64,000 bases of DNA, from the NCBI GenBank assembly GCA_904063045.1, contig CAJFCJ010000029.1, forward strand, positions 310,001 through 374,000, in the 5' to 3' direction. Source of the DNA: Dimorphilus gyrociliatus (Eukaryota > Annelida > Polychaeta > Dinophilidae). This document shows positions 35,501 through 49,200 of the stretch, in pieces. Under the pieces are notes generated by a model, which worked only from the letters and a program-made list of their open reading frames with translations, was not told where the DNA came from and made no database searches. Position 1 is the stretch's first letter. Each line of letters begins with the position of its first letter. A program made the position numbers and the translations under genes.

Positions 35501-38500
35501 TCCGCCACTTACGCCAGATCTAACCGTGCACCGAGCGTCGCCAACACGAAATGCTATCAAATCCCGCATATCCGGCTTGTCAGCTAGGATCTCTGTAATA
35601 TTGCTATCATTCTTTAAACTAATTCTTTTTAGGGACCTCAATATATCTATCCAATAAGCATATCCGTTGTAAACTTCTAAGGAAGAAATCTGATGTTCAA
35701 GTTTAATTAGCACTTTCCTATTAGTACCGTCTAAAGCAGCTGTAATTATACTCTTAGAAGCCGAAGAAAACCAGTAAAGCTTATCCCCTTGGCAATCGAC
35801 TTTTAAAGATCTCGGCTGAATATCGCCGCCTTCAAATAATACGGAACGATTGCTGCCGTCTAAATACGATCGTTCAATTTTTAAACCGTCGACCCAGTAA
35901 AGGAAAGCGGCAGGAGAATGAATAGCTAAAGAATGGGGATCTTCCAAGCCGTCGCTAACAACGACCACCTTGTGCGTGCCGTTCAAAGTTGACGCCTGAA
36001 TTCGTTTATAGAAGGAATCGATCCAATACAAATTGCCGCCGATCCAATCAATATCTAGCTCTTCCGTCTCGCTCTTTGGATCGTCAACTACTATTCGTTC
36101 TTCGAGCGTACGCAGGTGAATCGATTTGATTAGTTTACCGTCGACGGCGAACAACCGATTCGATAACGCGTCATAGGCGAGCTTATTGAAGTAACGGTTC
36201 TTATTGTTTACTAACGGTAAACAAATATCGATGAATTCAGTCGTATCCAGAGATATTTTCAGTAAACGGGATCTTTGAGCTACCAGTAGCATTTCATTAG
36301 TTTCTGTTAGGAATTGTAAATAAATCGATTATAGACGCCGTATATTTACATATAATTAAAAGATTGTAAAAGGGAAAAGAATGTGCGAATATGGGTGTAA
36401 GTGCCTTTTTCTAATATAAATAAAAACAGTTTGAATACCGCTGGCGCATGTCGAAGCGCTTCGTCGAGCTAAACCCGTGGGACACGTGCAGGAAAAGGAT
36501 TTCGGCGAAGGTGCGATAAGGCAGAGATGAGAACAGTTTCCCCGCTTGGAATTACAAGCAGATTTATCTGTAAAAGAAATAAGTTTGCTATGTTAGCCGT
36601 ATTGATAAGAAACAACATATTGAACATTTATATCAATTATTTCATATTTTAAAAATATACAAAATGTTGTAATATAATACACTTATAAACAAAATTCAGC
36701 ATATACATATAAAGTGTACATAGGATTAAAAGCTGAACGCCAGCCAAGGTCAACAGTATTGAACAATATCTTGGTTCTAGGCCTATACCCTCGGCTTATC
36801 TCGAATCAATAAACTATACGGCAACACAAAGAAACTTGAACAAACAAGAAAAGTGACTGGGAGTCGCGTAAGTGTGAGTTTTATTACCCAGATCAGGTGG
36901 GGTGGAATAAATGATGGAATAAAACCCTATTTTATATTCGAATTCTATCGGAAACCCTCTTGTAAACAATCACTTCTTCGAGTACCAAACAAGCTTGAGG
37001 TTGAATCGGTTGAGTATCGGTGACAATTGATAGGTTAATTCGGTTTCTTTGACGAACCCCTAACAGGTGTGCTTTTCGCCTATTAGGACGCCCCACGGAG
37101 TCGTACAGAATGTCTCATATAAGCGGACACGTGTAGCACGCTACCGATCACAAGCTGGATCAATAAACGGCGTTGCCGTTCCATTTCATACATTTCTTGA
37201 TATTTTCCCATATTCATACTTATGGATTTGTACGCTTATCGATCTGTCTATGTTTTTCTTTCTATTTCTCATTCTTTCTCCATTGCGCTTACTCTTTTCT
37301 CCTCAGCATGAACGCAACCGATCGTAACGAGACCGGACATGCTGTATTTGCGTTATAACCGCCGAAAATTTTTCCTATATGTTAATCTTTTACACATACT
37401 ATACACTAATAAAACACGCCTCCCGTTGCTCGACACGCATTGCCTAATCTCGATTCGACGCCGCTTATCTTCCGCTCCGTGCTACTTTATCTACGAAAAC
37501 ACGCTTTCATCCCCTTAATCGCTAACACATTACCGAAAATTTTCGCCGCAAGTTTTTTTTGCGAGCTTTCTATTTTTCTCCCCACCCACTCTCCCTCATT
37601 CTTTTCTTCTCTCTTTCTCTCTCTCTTTCTTTCACTTTCTTTACCCTAATTTCTCTCCAGCTACTCCCGTTTTTTTTAAATATCATATCCTTCCTCTCAA
37701 CCCTTCCCCCCTCCCCCCCCCTTATGTTACGCATGCGCTGTTTGTCTGACACGCCCTGCAGGATTTTAATTACGCGACAATTAGGTGGTGCATTCTCTTT
37801 TTTTACAGATAAACTAAATTAAGAATCGAGGGAGGAACCCGTTCAAGAAAGTTGGCATAGAAGAATCTCTTTAAGCGTTACGACGCGGAAACCTTTAAAA
37901 GTTTTAATAACTTAAACCTGTAAAGTGCATCGATTATACGCATTTCGTGCAGTTGTATTATTTATATAAGCTGTAAATATACTATTTATATATTAAAACC
38001 TTATCGGGCCAGGTCGGTCACTATCTTAGGCAAACATTAAGATTCAATAAAAACATCATCGCAAACAAGTTGAACTAGAAGGAGATTTACAATCGCACTG
38101 AATTTTTATTAACTATTTGCAACACACAGCAGACGGTAATATACGATGTTTGCCCGGAAATACTTCAAAAGAAGCGTCATTGTCGGAGAGCTAGCTCTTT
38201 ATTTCATTATTTATAAACATGTTTGCAAAGCAATCGTATCGCACAGGAGCGGACAACTTTATTTGTTTGTCGACTTGAGTAAAATTTCGTAACATACTCA
38301 GGCAAGTTGTTTGTCGTTCGGATTTCGTCGTACTTAATTGGGATTAGTAATACAATGCCGAAGAAGTCGCTAATTGTTCTCACTGTATTCTAATAAATAG
38401 TTCGCATATGGGTTTGTCCAGAAAAAGAGGTCAAGAGACAAAGTAAGAGAAAAAAAAAGCTTAATATAAAAAGCCTTTGTTCTTTAGGGAGAGGGCAAGA

Positions 38501-41500
38501 TGAGGACATAGAACAGCGGCCCTGCAGGCACATTGTTTATTGCTCAGTCGTTCGTTCGAATTGCAGTTTTTTTTACAGTTTGTCGAGCGCGTTATTGTTT
38601 TTCGCTTCGACAGATTAAACGTTTTGTTTACACAAATAAACTTACCTTTACAATAAACCCCTTTACAGTAAATATAGTTTATTATAGCTGCGCGGGCATT
38701 TTGTAACGTTTCATTCCACACGTGAGAGTGTAGACGAGGGCGTTTGTATGCGCATATCAGTACATACATAAGTCGCGTATTAATGAAACGACGTCGCCGG
38801 CGGCTGCCACGTGGCGATTCCGTGAAATTATTACGTTGGAGAAGGAACAGAATCTTCCTTTTAGAACATAGTACAAAATGAGTCATTAAGGGAGGCGTAA
38901 TAGCCTCAATTACAACTATTTCGTCTGGTACTTTCATTCTTTACGATTATATAGAAAACTACCCAAACTATCCACTTACCGGTGGGCATCTGGGGGAGGT
39001 GCGAGAATATCCTTAGCGATGTGATCTGACGTTTAGTTTCATAGATTAGATGACTCTGATAACATCGAACATCTGTGCCGTTTGCCATTAACGTACATTT
39101 GTAGACTTCATTCTTTGAAGTCGACACTTGGCTCCATAGAACCTGTGAACCAATTACGTCCAGAGCGTATGGAGTTTCTGCTGTTTGTAGTATACTCTTT
39201 TTCCCATTACCATCAACCCCAATACTTTTTATACTATTTGAGTTCATTTCTGTCCAATACAACTTTCTCGACCATATAGCTAATGAACGCGGCATAAAAT
39301 TGTCATCTTCAACTAAAACTTTTCTAGTTGAACCGTCCATTGCGGTCTTTTCAATGTTTGGTCTACCATACCAATTTATCCAATACATATACCTGAAATT
39401 ATCGAAAATCGATATTAAAGATATGTTTAGGAGGATATTATTCTGAACGCAAGTTAAAAAACAAAGGAATAGAACAAGAAAGGGAAATGATGAATGAGGA
39501 GAGGGATGAGCGGTGTTACTCTCTAATCATGTACCCATTACGCTGAACTGTAATTGGTGGCGACACGCTACGCCTGCTGCACATAGGACGACTGGAATTT
39601 TGCTGCTGTGAAACCTAATCAAGCGAATACTCATCAAAAATGCCTCGAAGGCAATTCGATATGATGCGCAATGGCGTCCACTTTGAACAGTAACACGCAA
39701 TGACCGCGGAGAGCTTACATTCAAATCGGTGATTGATATAGAAATAAAGGAAATTTCTGGAAACGGCGTGTGCGTCGAATCGATGCTACTCAATCACACT
39801 CATTACGCTATTATTGCGTGTTCTGCAGAAGCCGCTGCAAAGTGCGTTCCACCGCATTTTCTACGATTCAATAAACATTTCATTTTACCCTCGGCAATAA
39901 ATGAAACGGCTGTTATACTGCAGTGCATCTGTACCGCGTTTCGCCTAATCTGTCGCAGGTGTTTAATTTTACACGCTCCTATCCCTATCAAGGAATGAAG
40001 TCGCCGCCTCTCTGTAAAAATCTGGAGCCGTCACCGTCAGCAGCACTCAAGATCAATCAGCTCAGTGCCGGCATCCGTTGGCATGGTAACTGGGAAATAA
40101 CGCGACGACTTCAAAGGAACCACCGACATCCAACGTTCCTTCTGGTACAACTGCAATATATACATATATACGCGGCAGATTGTCGAATATAACAGGTATA
40201 CAACGGCACACGCTGCAACGAACCGGCCACGCCCTTTTGTACAAGGACACTAATTAGTCTTACTCACCCGTCGTCGAGATCTAGAACGATATCTTTTGGA
40301 TCAAAAATCCGGCGATGGATAAGAACTTTACGCAACGTTCCATCCGTTTTCGCCACTTCAATTCTATTTTTCTCAGAATCTGTCCAATAAATGTTGTTTG
40401 CCATCCAATCCACAGCCAACCCCTCGATGGTTCCTAGATCTTCATCTAGAACAACAGTCTTTTTTCTTTCGCTACTGCTGCTATTAGTTGATACATATCT
40501 CTTGTAAATTGTAGATTTATCATTCTTTGAGAGTGACGCCCAATAAACATCGTGTTCATAAAAATGAAATGATAATCTATATATCGTTGGAGATCGTGGT
40601 TGCTCAATGTTATGACTTTGTGGTTGGGAATCCTGAACGTTGTCTAAAAGTTCGATAGAGTGCCTCGTTGAGAAGAGTAGAGGCCGACCTGGCATAAGTC
40701 AATATTAAAATATAGTAGGCCTATTACGGAAACAAGGATGATAAGATAGAGAAAAATGAACAACGCATGCGTTATCAATGAAAAATAAAAGCTTGCTGTA
40801 AAAAACGAACGCTAATAACGAACAGAAATCGCATGCGTCGTACGCGTACTTTGATCTAAACGAGCCTGCGCCGAAGGCTGTTTGTCAGCGCCTACTTTTC
40901 CGCTTTCTCGACTTTTTTTTATCACCTGTCTGTTAAAAATGTATCTTTGTACATATATACGTGACAAATGTAATGATCAATTAATATATACACTTATATA
41001 GAAAATTCAGTTCGATACGTAATGCGAATGTAGGAGTTCAACGAAGCGTAATAAACCGCATTGTCTACGCGCCCGAAACGTTCGTACAACTGCAATATTA
41101 CTGCAAAATAAAAAAAAGGAGAAAAAATTGTCCGCTTGAATAGCCATAAGGCAAGACACAATTCGTGTGGGACAACGATAATGCCCCTGTAAAATCACGG
41201 ACTCCAATACATCATGTTACAAATCGGTAGTCACGCATGTTTGTAAATCGTCCGACCGTGGCAAACTATACTCGGTTGTTTCAAAAGTAAACATACGTTC
41301 AGATATACCGGCTTGAACACGTTCAAAATGTCTATCGCTTTCACGCCTGAACGCGCAAAAGCGGCTTAAAAGCCGGGTTTTAGGACTTTACAAACTTTAG
41401 CGAGAAAGTTCGAAAAGTCGTTTCACCTACGTTACGTCACACAAACAAAAACAAGCCACACGTTATAAAGTTACACCACAGCTTTTTTCAAAAACTGTTA

Positions 41501-41614
41501 ATCGGCCTAATTTGACGGTCAATGCTTAATTACTGATAAAATGTACGTACCTCGAACAGGCGTAATTACGCTAATGAATCCAAGAGTTATGAAGAGGAAA
41601 AAGCTTTGTGTCAT
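32567..41614 (-). CDS. LRP6: LRP5/6 (arrow) Wnt co-receptor
   Basis: Exons (minus): 41614-41551 (signal peptide, MTQSFFLFITLGFISVI), 40688-40268, 39392-38980, 36567-36439 (EGF1), 36303-32567; 1587 aa, against 1613 in human LRP6. Order: beta-propeller 1 (to about 300), EGF1 (CSHLCLIAP), then propellers 2-4 alternating with EGFs, three LDL-receptor A modules (1274-1390), a membrane segment (about 1408-1430), and a 157-residue tail. YWTD repeats are often YWID, YWVD or FWSD. The tail keeps YDRGHVTG, DPPPSPVT, NPPTPRSS, SPSTERS and a terminal PPPPSPIGFSD. These are the phospho-motifs that recruit Axin and inhibit GSK3 in known LRP6. The last exon (3.7 kb) encodes three quarters of the protein without an intron. 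The membrane segment contains a central Lys. Confidence 0.96.
36568..38979. other. LRP5/6 intron 3
   Basis: 2.4 kb. Its middle (about 37200-37720) is C/T-rich on the plus strand, with a C8 run near 37720. No additional propeller or EGF exon was seen. One TAGGCCTA lies just outside its EGF1 end, at 36778. Confidence 0.5.
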
Positions 41615-44600
41615 TGTCTAGCCATCTTTATAGAGTCATTATAGAATTCCGTAAGCCTAGTTCCTGTATCTTTGGACATGACGGTAAATATACAACTTTC
41701 AAACTGGACTTGACGGCAAATAGATAATGCGTCCTTCACCTTCCTACCTGAGTATTATTACGCGCGAACTATTTGCGTTGGAGCCTTCCTTGTCCTTGTT
41801 AACGTTGCCAAGAAAGAGGCTAAATTTTTTTTCATATGTTACTCTAAATCTTTAAGAAGCATTTTAGGAGTCGTTCCAACTGAGCAAATCGGTTACAAGT
41901 ACCGTCGACTAGTTCGTCTGAAGGCGCGTAGTGTTACATCATATATTTCTTATGCGACTCTTAGCCAAAAGATTATCGGTTATTGGTTGCCTAATCAGTG
42001 ATTGACAGAGGATCGGACCGCCCCTTCACTATTTTTATTATGCCATCTATTGGATTACTTTCTTGTTTCAAAGCACAAAAAGCAGATTTCAAGTATAAAC
42101 ATTTATATAAAAGTCGGTTTATTCATATATATTGTATATACTTTTGCTTTTATGCATGGTCAGTGAAAGCTTCGCCAATAAAGGCAGTTGGTAAAGACTA
42201 GTTTATGAACATATCGAATCCTTTAAGACGACTGTTTACGCTGCCGAAACCTAATTTCAATAAGGGATTGTGAAAGGGAGCGTGCAATAGTAATACTCTT
42301 GCGAAGGACACACTAACGAGTAATTGTAAATTATTCACCCATGCATATATCATAATTGCTGGTTGATAGTTTTTCTTAAGGGTAATAGTTTTGAATTAAT
42401 TTTGGGATATTTAGAATTTTCCATTAAACGACCATTTTCCAGTAGGAATAATAATTAAAAGTATTTCTTAGATATACTAACTTAATTATTTCACAAGGAT
42501 AAAAGCTTTTAATATACTTCTTTTCTCTTCCCTTTCATCTTTTATATATAGTATATCCTTCATACTTTGCATTTATATATATTATATTTACAGTATATAT
42601 TGTATTATTAATATATATTGTATACGTGTATATTAGTATATATTATACTGTATATTCTTATAGTACTCCTCTATATGTTCATCGGAACAAGAAGCGTTTA
42701 TACTTTAAAGTAAGACGTGCCATACAACAGACTTCTCCTGTCTATTTTATTTATAATGCTTACTTGTTCTTAACGATCGCTTACTTTTTTTTCTTCTTAC
42801 CTGAGAGTCGATGTAGATCGTGCTAAGACTACAGATAAATGATACTTGATGCTCGTTTATCTTAATAGGTATCTCTAGACGAACCCGTAACGAGCCTTTC
42901 GTTTAACACCGATAAATAATTAAAACATATCGTTTGTTAATAGAGATGTAACTGTAATACGTATTAAGAGAAGAGGTGTTCAATACAAGATAGGATAATT
43001 TAAGTATCGGATATCAATCCATATAAAAGAGATAGATTAATTACGAAAGGGTGCAAAATGTGTTACGCAGAGGATTACTCTTCTTTTTATTACGCAATAA
43101 AAAGGGAATGGGCGAACGGGAAAGTAACAAGAGTTAAGTCACTAATAAAAAGAAATTAGAAGAAGAGCCAAGTAACAAAAACTCCAATCGCATTTCCCTT
43201 ACCTTATATGATTAAGATTGAATTTCAGATGGACGACAGAAGTTTATTTTCTCACAAAAATATACGTCTTCTTTTTCCCTTCCTCCCATATACTTTCTTT
43301 TTTATCCACTTCCCTATTAAACTGAAAATTCTCTCTTTCTTTGCAAGTTTTTGACATTTTTTCCTTTACTATATTAAAAAAACGTATACAATATAAAATG
43401 CGAATAAAAGTTATTAATTTCTTTTTTTTAATGCCTGATTAACCTTGACCTTTAAAGAAAATTTGTTAATTTTTTTTTAACATCTTTTATCATATATTTT
43501 ATTTTTTAACATGTTCTTAAGAATCTGCCAATCACTTTTTCTATTTTCGGCCTTTCTTTATTTAGTTTGGAATAAAAAAAATGTAAGCATAATATTCTTT
43601 TAGTGCTTACTAAAAGTAAATATATTAGTAAAGTCGTTTATGCTCTATTAGCCAGGAGAGGTTTAAAAAGTTGAATGTATGTATAGTATAAACATAAACG
43701 TTAAAATGACTAGTTGGTACTTAATCCGGTAGATGGCGACTCATGACTAGTAATGAAAGACGAGATTGATGGAATCACCTGTATTTGTATTTATTTGTAC
43801 GTACCTGGAAAAAGCATCGATAGTTAAGCCTGGAAGTCGATAATATATCCATGGAATTTTTGAATTTTCACACCCTGAACAAATATGTTTTCGATCTTTC
43901 ACTTTGGTTATTTACATAATCTTAACTCTTAACAGTAATAATCCTTTGTAAATGTAAACACCTTGGCTACATAAGTGTGCAATTGTACCTATTCGAACTC
44001 TTTGGTTACTCAGGTATTACAAATATAAAGAAGTAAACATGAAAGATTACTTTGTAAGAAGTTAAGCTTACATTTCCACCAAAAGAAATTTATTGCAATA
44101 ATAATACCACTTGTCGTGGTAAATCTTTCATTTCCTACTTTTTAAACAAATAGCTGGCAAATAATTTCCATTAGAACATATGTCAAGCTCTTTTCTAATA
44201 TAGCATATGTGTGTTCATAATTGAATTTTGTAAGATATTTGCATTATAATGATAAAATTATGAACAAGAAAAAAAAAGGAAGATAATTAACTTTATTTTG
44301 TTCAGAAAGAACAAAGAAAAGGGAGGCATTTTAAGAAGATAATTCATGGCTCACTGAATATATATATGAATAATATTTATTCATTTCTATTGAAAGATCT
44401 TTTCAACATACTTCAATTTTAATAGAAATATAGAAAAATGAATGGATTAATATATAAGTTTAATCTATAAATAGTTTTCAAATAAACTTATATATATGTA
44501 TATATTTATATAAATCTTCTTTTTTTATTATTGAACAAGCAAATGCAAAAGAAAACGAAAATTTAGTAATAAAATATCTTTTAAATATTTATTTAGTCAA

Positions 44601-45258
44601 GTTGACAAATGTCAATTTTGAAAACTGTAGTATACAATGTAGCTCTTTCACACTTTATAGAGAATACTTTATTACTTAACGAGTTGTCAGTTTAATTAAA
44701 ACGATTCTATGTTGAGAGAGAAAATACCTATGTAAGTTCAATTATATTATCCCGTTGAGCATCCTTCAATTATAACGACCCAACATGAATATAAGGTATT
44801 CAATTTTAAATCACATGCCAACGCGTTGATGACTGATGGATCAAAAAACAGATCCTTTTAAACAAATTCCTACCCTTTGACCTTTGCCTTTTTTTGAGAA
44901 GTCAGTTTCCTATTCAAATTAAGACAGCTAAGAATTTTTTTACCTTATAGTAAAATCAACAAGCAAACAGAGCGGTCAGTTAATAAATATGAAAGAGCTA
45001 AAAATAGCGGTAAAGTCAGTGTAAAAGAAAAATAGAGCGAGAGTGTTGTATAGAGTGTAAACGTTAGCTTTAAATATAACTTTTAAAATTGATTTACAAT
45101 GATTATCTAAAATACACTAAATTTATGGAAAATTATCTTCATCCTCCTCATTTTATTATAAAAAGAGTATTTCGCAGTAAAAAAAAACAATACTCCTTTC
45201 AGTTTCAGACTACATAAATTAATAGGCTCACTAATTATACTCTTGAGCTGCCTAAGTT
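41615..45258. other. Head-to-head intergenic between LRP5/6 and cadherin-repeat gene
   Basis: No coding exon was recognised. It contains AT-rich sequence with (TATA)n near 42545-42655 and one AGATGGCG motif at 43731. Confidence 0.5.
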
Positions 45259-46287
45259 ATGTTTATAACTATCTCTGCTGCATTATTAATGCTGAAATGT
45301 ATCTATCCTGTTTGCTGTTGTACTGATCAAAGAGAATCCTCCAAAATGAAATGGAGATATTATGACTTATCTATAAAAGAGAACACTCATTTGGAATATC
45401 CGATATTTAAAATACCACGAAACTTATCGGAAGGTGAAATTGTCGAATATTCTATAGAAAATTCGCAAGCAAACAAATACTTCTCCATTAATGAAGACGG
45501 TAGAGTAATACTGAAAAAAAAATTGGATTATGAAGAAAAGACCTATCATGAAATAATTGTTGGTATTAGCTTTAGAAACTGTACAAAAAAAGAACGTATA
45601 ATTCTAAGGCTAACTATTTTGGATGAGAATGATAATTACCCCGAGATAAAAGTTTTTGGAAAAGATTATTCGTCTGAAATTTTAGTTCAGGAAAACAGAG
45701 CCGCTGGAACAGTTGTTGCTTTGATATATGTTCAAGACTTGGATTCGGGCTTGAATGGAAAATTTTCTTGTGAGCTTAGAGCTTTTAATTTCCAGCTCAT
45801 AAGGGTCACTAATCAGTTTTATAAGGTAGTAACAACGAATGCACTTGACAGGGAAAGGCGAAATTTTGAGGATATACGCATTGTTTGCCGAGATTATGCT
45901 GGTTTAAGCTCTATGCAGACGCTGATAGTCAAAGTTGCGGATGTTAATGATAATCGCCCAATTTTTCAAAATTCACAAATCTATTTAAGTTTGAAAGAAG
46001 GTACTAATAAAGGAGCCTTCGTGGCAATGGTAAGGGCAATGGATCCCGATAGTGGAGAAAATGCTACAATATCGTATTTTTTCCGGTCGGATATTGATCT
46101 TTTTGCCATCGATGAAAAGAGTGGAAAAATAAAAACTACTAAGAAATTAACTAAAGAGCATTTGGGCGAATATACATTAACAGCCATAGCAACTGATCAT
46201 GGAATACCAAGCCATTCGTCAACAATGAAAGTTTATATCACAATTTCTGAAAAAGGTGAAAATAAACTGTTTCCAAATTTTACTTAA
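45259..46287 (+). CDS. Short cadherin-repeat protein, possibly secreted
   Basis: Single uninterrupted frame, 342 aa. It starts with a hydrophobic signal-like segment (MFITISAALLMLKCIY), followed by three protocadherin-type repeats with calcium motifs: DENDNYP, DLDSG and LDRE, DVNDNRP, DPDSGENA. The second repeat has the Cys pair and FQL...Y pattern typical of the middle repeats of protocadherins. There is no membrane segment or cytoplasmic tail; the frame ends just after repeat three. AATAAA sequences follow near 46344 and 46394. A donor-like AAAAG|gtgaaa at 46255 is present, but its phase (1) does not match any exon I can find, including the tail exons of the next gene. It is either a soluble cadherin, a gene with an unseen 3' exon, or a truncated duplicate of the neighbouring protocadherin. 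Confidence 0.7.
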   Translation: MFITISAALLMLKCIYPVCCCTDQRESSKMKWRYYDLSIKENTHLEYPIFKIPRNLSEGEIVEYSIENSQANKYFSINEDGRVILKKKLDYEEKTYHEIIVGISFRNCTKKERIILRLTILDENDNYPEIKVFGKDYSSEILVQENRAAGTVVALIYVQDLDSGLNGKFSCELRAFNFQLIRVTNQFYKVVTTNALDRERRNFEDIRIVCRDYAGLSSMQTLIVKVADVNDNRPIFQNSQIYLSLKEGTNKGAFVAMVRAMDPDSGENATISYFFRSDIDLFAIDEKSGKIKTTKKLTKEHLGEYTLTAIATDHGIPSHSSTMKVYITISEKGENKLFPNFT

Positions 46288-49200
46288 CCAAATATAACTA
46301 TGTAAAATTCCTTATTTAATAAGATTTAATTAAAAAACAACATAATAAAAATAATAATAAGGATAAAAAGCAACAATATAGCAATTTAAAGAATAAAATC
46401 ATATAACATATATTTATTAATCTATTAAAAATAAGAAATGTATAGTATTCTTTCAAATTTTAACAAGTCTATGAATGAAAAATAGGAATATTATGAAAGT
46501 AAAGCGGAATAGAATATTAAATCAGTTATTGGCATTTTTTTGGAGTACTTTATCCACTCTGTAAACGACTGTTTAAAGTATTACATGCCCAGCAAATTGT
46601 AGTAAAATACAGCTATGACTTTAGAATAGACTTCTTTAATGATTAATCCAGCCTTTTGAACTAATAATAGAATTATAGTAATTTCATACCTCTGATTCTA
46701 ATAGTTAATAATGGAAAAATAATCTAATGCAAATAGACTTTCTTTGACGGATAATAAATAATAAAGTTGACCATTGGTTAATGCAAATAGGTCAATGATA
46801 AAATTTAGTTTTATTACTTTAAAATGTTCATTTAAAGAAAATAAAGTGGCAAAAGTACAATAGAAAATTGTAAAATAATTTGAGAGGGTTAAAAAAAACT
46901 TGAAAATTGACAAGATCTCTTAAAAAAAAGTACAATAAGTATTGTTCTTATTTGAATAAATTATAATTATTTTGGTTAATTTTTAAATAACTTTTCAATT
47001 TGTTATAGTAAATTTTGACAAAAGGGACCAATTAATAGCTAGTAATTATTTAAGAAAAGTGTCAATTTAATTTTTAGCGTCGAGCTCCAGATGGTGCTTG
47101 AAAAACATTTTGTTCTCTTTCTATAGCTATCTCTCATTCTCTCTTTATATATACTATATATATATATACAAACATTCATACTTTTACTATACATAATTAA
47201 TATGTGTTGAAGGATAAAGTTATTTTTTTTCGTCAGATAGATGGCGCTGGCGGGAAAAAAATCAGAAAGATTTTCTTGTTCAAATATGTGAGAATAGTAG
47301 CTAATCGGCTTCCATATAAAAAAACAGAGAGCGGAATATATACTTTTTTATATAGCAGATTTATTGATCTGTTGTCCACACCTATTCATGAAACACAAAT
47401 TTATGCATGAGTTGAATAGGTTAACGACAAACAAGTGATGTTTGTGAGGCAATAACTGCCCAAGGGATCAATAGGAACATTCATAAAGAAAAAGTTTGCT
47501 TTCTAAATGAACTCCGCCTGTTTGCTATTGATCTATTTGGAAACGTTTACGATAGACATTTAAGAATAAGATTGCGGAACTTGAGGAAATAATTTATTAT
47601 AGCTCGTGATTACACAAGGAAGTTACATTGTACTTCTAAAATAGGCCGAACCAATCCTTTCAAACGATTATAAACTATTTACAATAAACATTCGATAGAT
47701 AACAATAAGATAAAATACAAAAAGAAGAACTTTTTTATGATATGACCAAAAACTAGTATATAAACAGATAAGAAATCCAATATATATAATACAGATTATA
47801 AATAAGTTTTGCTATAAACAATAAATACACTTTTATCATATGATACATATAAAAAAAAAGAAGTTAGATTACTTGTCCCATTTATTACAACTGATATTGT
47901 CATTAAATCCACACTTATTTTAAGACTTTGAGAGGTTTTTATTATTGTGCTATCAAGTGAAGAATTTTACGTAATTTAAAAAATATTATAAAGTTATTAA
48001 ATCCCATTATATAAATAATGAAATATTCTAAAGAATCTCGAAATTATAATATATAATGAGAATAAAGAAATAAATAGAATAGTTTTCTTTATTTCGTATA
48101 TACACGCTATATCAATTTTTTTGGAGTAGCATCATTAAAATACATATAAATGGATTATTCAGAAACTTTGATTATTAAGTATGTCAATGCCAATTAATTT
48201 CTTTCATGCAGTTTTTATTTGACCTTAGCCACCTTGTTTTATGTCTTAAACATAATTCTATTGGTATCTTCCAATTGTTTTCCTTCTTTTATGAGGTTAT
48301 TCTCCTTATATTGTCAACTGTCCAATAAAAGTAACTGCTTTATCTATTGGGGTGAAGAAATTTTTCAAATAGTTTGTGTTTACAATGAAATACGACAAGG
48401 CTACTTAAATAAATAGAGAAAAAGCTAATCAACAAGTTGTGAAAATTGCGGAAGCTTACATTAAAGATTCCGTTTTATTTAATTAAATCACTTCCTTTAC
48501 TAAATATGAAGAAAATTAAATGAAAACATTAAATCTATCACCAAAGGAGGTTTAAACTCTTTCTTATCTGTTTAATTATATAGTTGAATGATCAAAAACG
48601 TTTCTTTGCTAAATGACATATGCCGTTCAATTAGCTATAAAAATAATAAATCAATCGATACAATCTCTACTAATCAAAACAATAGATAGAATAGGAAAAA
48701 ATGGGGGGAATGTTGATTTTATAATTATCTAAGATGGCGCCTTAGATTGAATTTGTACAAGTGATCGTATAAAGTTGTATACAATTCCTATTTGAAGACC
48801 GATTAAGTTCGTCAACGAATAGTTACACTTGAAAAAACTTTTCTATGTGAGTAAAATGAGAGCCGTTAAGTCTTCGAAAACAAACAGAATACGAAAGAAT
48901 ACACTACGTTAAGTTCCAACTTCAACAATCCTCTTTGAAAGTTCAATTAAGCACCTTTCAAAACGATCCCGTCGTTCAAATTTACACGCCAAAGGCTAGT
49001 TTTTTAAGGCGATTTTCTTTTTCCTTTTCTTTTTTGTTTTTTTGTTTTTTTGTTTTTTCACTACCCTTAAAAAACTGCCGGCTTATGTAAAGTTCTGTCG
49101 AGCGGACGTCCAAACCCAATGAGAAAACAAGTACACAAGCGAAATCCATTAAATCAACAAAAGTAGAGTAATAAAGTGAAGCTTGTAAAAAAATAAATGA

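Noticed and set aside
38461-38937. Minus-strand frame just after LRP5/6 exon 3
   Set aside because: It lies in the intron after a strong gtaagt donor. The sequence is not propeller-like, and the next exon (EGF1) joins in phase without it.
48219-48416. Possible membrane exon downstream of the short cadherin (preceded by atgcag)
   Set aside because: Joined in phase 1 to the 46255 donor it hits a stop at once, and no cadherin or tail signature is present.
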